Source: Oppiella nova | Taxonomy: Eukaryota > Arthropoda > Arachnida > Sarcoptiformes > Oppiidae | Assembly (NCBI GenBank): GCA_905397405.1 | Contig: CAJPVJ010000478.1 | Coordinates: 1 to 24,441, forward strand | Reading direction: 5' to 3' | Length of the DNA stretch: 24,441 nucleotides | Shown: positions 20,302-24,441 of the stretch, piece after piece | How positions within the stretch are numbered: position 1 is the first letter of the stretch | Layout: each line of letters opens with the position of its first letter | The notes under the pieces: generated by a model | What the model was told of the DNA's origin: nothing | What the model saw: only the letters and a program-made list of their open reading frames with translations | Database searches by the model: none | Made by a program: the position numbers and the translations under genes

Positions 20302-20610
20302 AATCATTAACCATTAACCTTGAACATAAAAGAATAATTTACTCGCGAATTAATATTATTGATATAAAACTAGTTTTGTATGATTTATCCCCGATTCTAT
20401 ATAAATATTATAAAACATTACCTAGATTCTTATACACCAACTCTTGTGTTAATAACAATCATTAATGTGTTTATGCACTGATTTCTAGTCGTGTTTAAAA
20501 TCTGAAATCAACACTCATTCAAAAAACTTATGGTTTTTTCTATTTCTTAGAAATATTTTTATTAATTATTCTATTTTTAGTGAATTTCATCGTCAAGAAT
20601 ATATATAATT
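20302..20610 (+). promoter_or_regulatory. Distal upstream conserved module, copy 7
   Basis: Shares TTAACCTTGAACATAAAA, TTATCCCCGATTCTATATAA, ATTACCTAGATTCTTATACA, TCTAGTCGTGTTTAAAATC and CACTCATTCAAAAAACTTAT with the other modules. The AGCCATCCATT and TTGTTTGCACA blocks are missing. It is very close to the module before copy 8. Confidence 0.45.
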
Positions 20611-20907
20611 AAGTTTTATTACAAACAATTCATTTGTGTTTGAAACGCAATTGCCAGATACATTATGCTTAATAATAAAAATTAATATTTGAAAACTGAA
20701 AGCTATTTTTATAGATCGATCAAAATGTGTTTATAATCAAAAAATTAATATAAGTGTTTGAATTTATTAACATTCAGCTTAAATTTTAATTTAACGAGTT
20801 TCCAAGAAAACATGTCGTAAAGATTTTATCTCTAATTTGCATTTAATTCATATTATAATTATGTAATGTATAATGAATAAAACGTTTAATTTGTGATAAA
20901 TCATAAT

Positions 20908-22763
20908 ATGAGTGACAAAGGAATCACGAAAATATGTAGTGTTTGTGGATATAAAGCAATGGGTATGATATAAAACGTTACACGCTAATTAATCACTTTT
21001 TGTATATTAATAAACATTAATAAATAATTATCATATATTCAGGTAAAAACTTTGGTGCCGTATCATGTGAACCTTGTAAAGCCTTTTTCCGTAGGAATGC
21101 CTTTAAAAATACTGTAAATATTAACTTTTTTATTTGTAAACAAATAGTAATTTAATAAATTGCTTGTCCATCAAATTATAGCTCAAATGCCATTTTGACA
21201 ATAACTGCAAACTCGATGAAATCACGCGAAGGTTTTGCTCAAAGTGTCGATTAGATAAATGCCTGGCCGTCGGAATGAGACGGGTATAAATTGAAATGCA
21301 CAAGGTCATGATTATAATTATTAAACCAAGTTTTATATGAGAAAGGACTGGATATTGAATGAAGAGGAACGGGAGATGAAAAGACTCAGGATATTAGAAA
21401 ACAAAAAGAAAAAGGATAACAGTTTTAATAGTAATGATGAAAGTCCTCAATCATTGATAGACTCATCGCATGGAAATGACATCTCAAACACAAATAATAT
21501 CACAAATGATGATATTTTATGCGAAATACTCGAAGACAACAATTTCAGTGCCGATGCCCTCAACCAACAGATTATGGAAATAGAGAGCACTGTTTTCCAA
21601 GATTTCATTGATTACATTGTAGACAATAGTTTTGATAACACGATAAATGACCAGAAAATTGGTGTATATAATAATTGTAATGAAATTAATTCACAATCCG
21701 ATTATAATGTGTCAAACGAGACGATCGAAAAGGCGGTAGAGTTTGCCGTTTCGGTGATTCCTATCGCGAGACCTCTAAGTGAATGCAACTCTGGTTTCAA
21801 TGTAACGGAAATTTATTTACTGAATGAGATGAAGACATGCACTCAGCTTCTGGGGGCACCGATGAGCAACAAAATAAAATCCTTGGACACTATGTATGAT
21901 ATTCATCAGTCATTTACCACCAAATTTGACACATCCATCAGAGGTCAGACCAAAGCTGTCAAATGGTTGTCCGCATTCAGAAATATTTGCTGTGAGGACC
22001 AGATCTCACTACTGAAGTACGGGTGCTTTGATATCATATTCTTGAGGTCTATCATGTATTTTGATTACACGAATAATACTCTCAAAATTCCCATGGTATG
22101 TGACATTAATTTACATTCAACTGAATAATATTTAAGCTTGATCTAACTTATTGTTCATAGGATACGGAACACTCGATTGTAGTAAAAGTTGATTATTTGA
22201 AAAATGTTGACTATTATTATAAGCCGTACACTAAATTTGTACAAAAAATGGCTGACATTTGTGACACCGATATAACTATACTTGATTTGGTATGATTTAA
22301 TTTTCTAAATATTATATATACTTGCAAAACTTCTATTGATAATTAATTTAATCATTTTCATAGATGTCATCAATAACTTTGTTCAATCCCGATCGTCCAA
22401 ACCTTGCTAACAGAAACGTTATCAAGTAAATAATTATATATTTTAGAGTTTTATTTTTTATCGATTTTAATTTTTGAGGTTTACTTTTTCTAGTCATATA
22501 TGTATTATTAATTGACTTTATGTTTATTTGTCACACAATATAGACTCCAACAACACATTTATATGCATTTATTGCAACGATATTTACAATTAAAGTATCG
22601 ATCAGAATCTGAGGCAATGTCGCGATTCTTGAGACTAATGAATATAATAATGGATTTAAATGTCTTAAGAGAGGCTCAGAGGAAGCATATAATGGAAGAA
22701 ACGCCAAAGATTTTGATTCCACCACTACTTGAGGAGGTCTTTGATATAACACCTGTTTGTTAA
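20908..22763 (+). CDS. Nuclear receptor, HR96/NR1J-like, copy 7 (complete)
   Basis: Exons 20908-20962, 21043-21113, 21182-21283, 21346-22095, 22161-22289, 22364-22425, 22544-22763; 1389 nt, 462 residues. Start MSDKGITKIC. The DBD is intact, with P-box CEPCKA and D-box NNC. The exon 4 donor is GTATGT where most copies use GTTTGT. Several otherwise constant LBD residues have changed: AVKWLSAF instead of VKGLSAF in helix 3, ICDTD instead of IWDTD in exon 5, and SESEA instead of SECEA in helix 10. The LBD signature CCEDQISLLKYG and the AF-2 helix LLEEVF are kept. The tail stops after TPVC as in copy 6. The 3' flank closely matches that of copy 6, and the 5' flank matches that of copy 8, so copies 6-8 come from recent duplications. 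The loss of a helix 3 Gly for Trp could fill part of the ligand pocket; this is inference. Confidence 0.9.
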
Positions 22764-22805
22764 TAAGACTATTGTATATTATACGCGCAGTCATTGATAC
22801 TAAGG

Positions 22806-22811
22806 AATAAA
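22806..22811 (+). terminator. Candidate poly(A) signal of copy 7
   Basis: AATAAA 43 bases after the stop codon, at the position equivalent to the copy 6 signal. Confidence 0.5.
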
Positions 22812-22977
22812 AATACTATTTTTATAATATATTTTAGTGCAATCTTAATGTTAAGCCATTGTTTGGTTAAAATGCGGAACTTGTATTTGTTGTATTCATA
22901 TTAATTATGTTATAATCGTTATATAAGTACAAATAAACTCGGAATTACATATTTTAAAAGCAAATTAAAATCGATAT

Positions 22978-23375
22978 TTCCATTAAGTAATGAAATGTTT
23001 GAAAACACTTTGAAGATATATGCAATCATTTTTGCTAAAAGTCACAAATTATTGTATTCAGAACTAGTTTCATTTTCATTAACTATTGAATTAATTGTAA
23101 TTATATTTTATTTACAATTAAAAAATAAACGACATGCTGATATATTTACAATGATTAGATTATCACCAGTAATAATATTTTTATACATATTGCTAATAAT
23201 TATCACGGTATAATTTAAATTATTTTATAAACAGACTTGAATGGATTAGGATAATATTATTATTGCAAAATATAAATATAGGTATTACTTAAATACAAAT
23301 TAATATGGATAAGTGTGGTTTATTATGTTTTTGGGTTAAACCAGATTTTGATATTGTGAAGCTACTATATTATAA
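22978..23375. repeat. Spacer repeat type B, third copy (left end missing)
   Basis: Starts at the TCCATTAAGTAATGAAA landmark, so it lacks roughly the first 160 bases seen in the other two copies. It keeps TTGCTAATAATTATCA, ACAGACTTGAATGGATTA and GTGTGGTTTATTATGTTTTT with the TGGTTTA / TAAACCA inverted repeat intact. Confidence 0.65.
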
Positions 23376-23589
23376 TTACTAGTATAAAATATTAAGACTT
23401 ATCTAACTTTTTTACAATTTTAAAGGCAGTATTAAAAGTAAAGTACATTAGTGGATTAAACATAATCTGATTATTATAAATATTTATAGTTTATTAAAAA
23501 TTTAAATAGCAATTACGAACTATAAATATTAATAAATAAATGCGAAATGTTAAAAACACAAAAGACAATTTGAAACACAAAAAAATGTT

Positions 23590-23900
23590 AGTATCATTAA
23601 CCTAGAACATAAAAAATAATTCGCTCGTGAATTAATATGATGAAACTAGTTTTGTATGATTTATCCCCGATTCTATATAGAAATAATAAGCCATTACCTA
23701 GACTCTTATACGCAAACTCTTGTGTTAATAATAAACATTAATGTATCCATACACTTAGTCTTATATACACTGATTTTTATTCGTGTTTAAAATCCGAAAT
23801 CAACACTCATTCAAAAAACTTATGGTTTTTTCTATTTCTTAGAAATATTTTTATTAATTATTCTATTTTTAGTGAATTTCATCGTCAAGATTATATAATT
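23590..23900 (+). promoter_or_regulatory. Distal upstream conserved module, copy 8
   Basis: Nearly the same as the copy 7 module: ATTAACCTAGAACATAAAAA, TTATCCCCGATTCTATATAG, CCATTACCTAGACTCTTATA, GTGTTTAAAATCCGAAATCA and ACTCATTCAAAAAACTTATG, then TTTCATCGTCAAGA. A 30-base insertion near 23745 separates it from copy 7. Confidence 0.45.
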
Positions 23901-24239
23901 AAGTTTTATTACAAACAATTTATTTGTGTTTGAAACGCAATTGCCAGATACATTATGCTTAATATATTTTTGTGGTCTAAAATACACAAATAAAAATATA
24001 AATATTTGAAAACTCAAAGCTATTTTTACAGATCTGTTAAAGTGTGTTTATAATCTAAAATTAATATAATTATTGTTTGAAAATAATTATTAATTAACAC
24101 TCAACTTAAATTTTAATACAACGAGTTTCCAAGAAAACCTGTCTAAAAGATTTTATTTGAAATTTGTATTTAATTCTTATTAAAATTATTTATGTAATGT
24201 TTACTAAATAAAATCGCCTAATTTGCCATAAATAATAAC

Positions 24240-24441
24240 ATGGGTGACAAAGAAATCACGAAAATATGTAGTGTTTGTGGATATAAAGCAATGGGTATGG
24301 TATAAAATGCTACACGCTAGTTAATCACAAATTTTTGTATATTAACAAACATTCATAAATAATTATTATATAATATATAATATTATTAACTGAATATTAT
24401 TCAGGTAAAAACTTTGGTGCCGTATCATGTGAACCGTGTAA
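24240..24441 (+). CDS. Nuclear receptor, HR96/NR1J-like, copy 8 (3' partial)
   Basis: Only the first two coding exons are visible: 24240-24294 and 24405->24441, with donor GTATGG and acceptor TTCAG. The start reads MGDKEITKICSVCGYKAMG and the second exon KNFGAVSCEPC before the window ends inside the P-box region. The exon 1 protein differs from copy 7 at only two residues (Ser to Gly at 2, Gly to Glu at 5). The first three zinc cysteines plus the P-box cysteine are present. The spacer before it is largely a copy of the one before copy 7. It shows that the array continues beyond the right edge. Whether the rest of the gene is intact cannot be seen. Confidence 0.85.

Larger units (their letters stand above)
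18870..20907. other. Spacer between copies 6 and 7
   Basis: No supported gene. The first 205 bases match the 3' flank of copy 7 closely. Then come AT-rich sequence (about 19075-19515), spacer repeat type B (about 19515-20080 with a further match at 20125-20260), the distal upstream module (about 20302-20610), and the proximal GAGTTTCCAAGAAAAC block near 20796, which lacks a TATA sequence. Confidence 0.7.
22764..24239. other. Spacer between copies 7 and 8
   Basis: No supported gene. The 3' flank (22764-22978) matches that of copy 6. A shorter spacer repeat type B (about 22978-23375, further match to 23530) follows, then the distal upstream module (about 23590-23900) and the proximal block GAGTTTCCAAGAAAACCTGT near 24123. 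Compared with the copy 6-7 spacer, about 440 bases equivalent to 19075-19515 and the left part of type B are missing. The open frame at 22995-23213 is not conserved in the sister repeat. Confidence 0.7.

Noticed and set aside
22995-23213. Open frame of 72 codons that looks like a small membrane protein
   Set aside because: The sister repeat near 19690-19920 has indels and a stop in the equivalent frame, so there is no coding constraint.
1-24441. tRNA, rRNA, CRISPR array or bacterial operon features
   Set aside because: None seen. Split genes with GT-AG introns and nuclear receptor domains show animal nuclear DNA.

Overview
The window is eukaryotic nuclear DNA, roughly three quarters A+T by eye, from an invertebrate. 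It holds one side of a head-to-tail tandem array of nuclear hormone receptor genes, all on the + strand. Eight copies can be seen: copy 1 lacks its 5' part, copies 2 to 7 are complete, and copy 8 runs off the right edge. The introns are short (about 50-160 bases) with GT-AG ends. The DNA-binding domain (DBD), the basic extension after it (GMRR then DWILN/EWILN) and the ligand-binding domain (LBD) signature ending DQISLLK look closest to the arthropod HR96 / NR1J group, relatives of VDR/PXR/CAR and DAF-12. An arthropod is likely. A mite or other chelicerate is my best guess, because HR96-type receptors are known to be expanded there, but the species cannot be named from this sequence.

Each complete copy has the same seven coding exons. 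Exon 1 (55 nt) carries the first two zinc cysteines. Exon 2 (71 nt) carries the next two and the P-box. Exon 3 (102 nt) carries the second zinc module. Exon 4 (750-771 nt) carries the basic extension, a variable N/D/S-rich hinge with one conserved acidic motif, and the LBD up to about helix 5. Exon 5 (129 nt; 132 nt in copy 1), exon 6 (62 nt) and exon 7 (211-280 nt) carry the rest of the LBD and the AF-2 helix (LLEEVF). Every complete copy has all eight zinc cysteines and an open frame, giving proteins of about 460-478 residues. Most copies have P-box CEPCKA and copy 2 has CEACKS, instead of the ESCKA usual for HR96, VDR and DAF-12.

Layout: copy 1 (1-1257, partial), copy 2 (2503-4411), copy 3 (6476-8406), copy 4 (10009-11922), copy 5 (14078-15867), copy 6 (16873-18869), copy 7 (20908-22763), copy 8 (24240-24441, partial). 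The spacers, 1.0-2.2 kb, hold no convincing genes. They contain a recurring distal conserved module several hundred bases before each start, a TATA-like element 77-166 bases before the start in copies 2-6, two families of spacer repeat, a 263-base direct tandem repeat (12044-12570), and a possible transposon end (about 4502-4585).

Inference: this looks like a young, still-changing receptor cluster of the kind used for sensing xenobiotics or diet-derived ligands. The hinge and outer LBD diversify, while exon 7 and the end of intron 6 stay nearly identical between copies, which suggests gene conversion. Small changes at the extreme C-terminus (a 2-base deletion in copy 5, early stops in copies 6 and 7) alter the tail after AF-2 without breaking the receptor.
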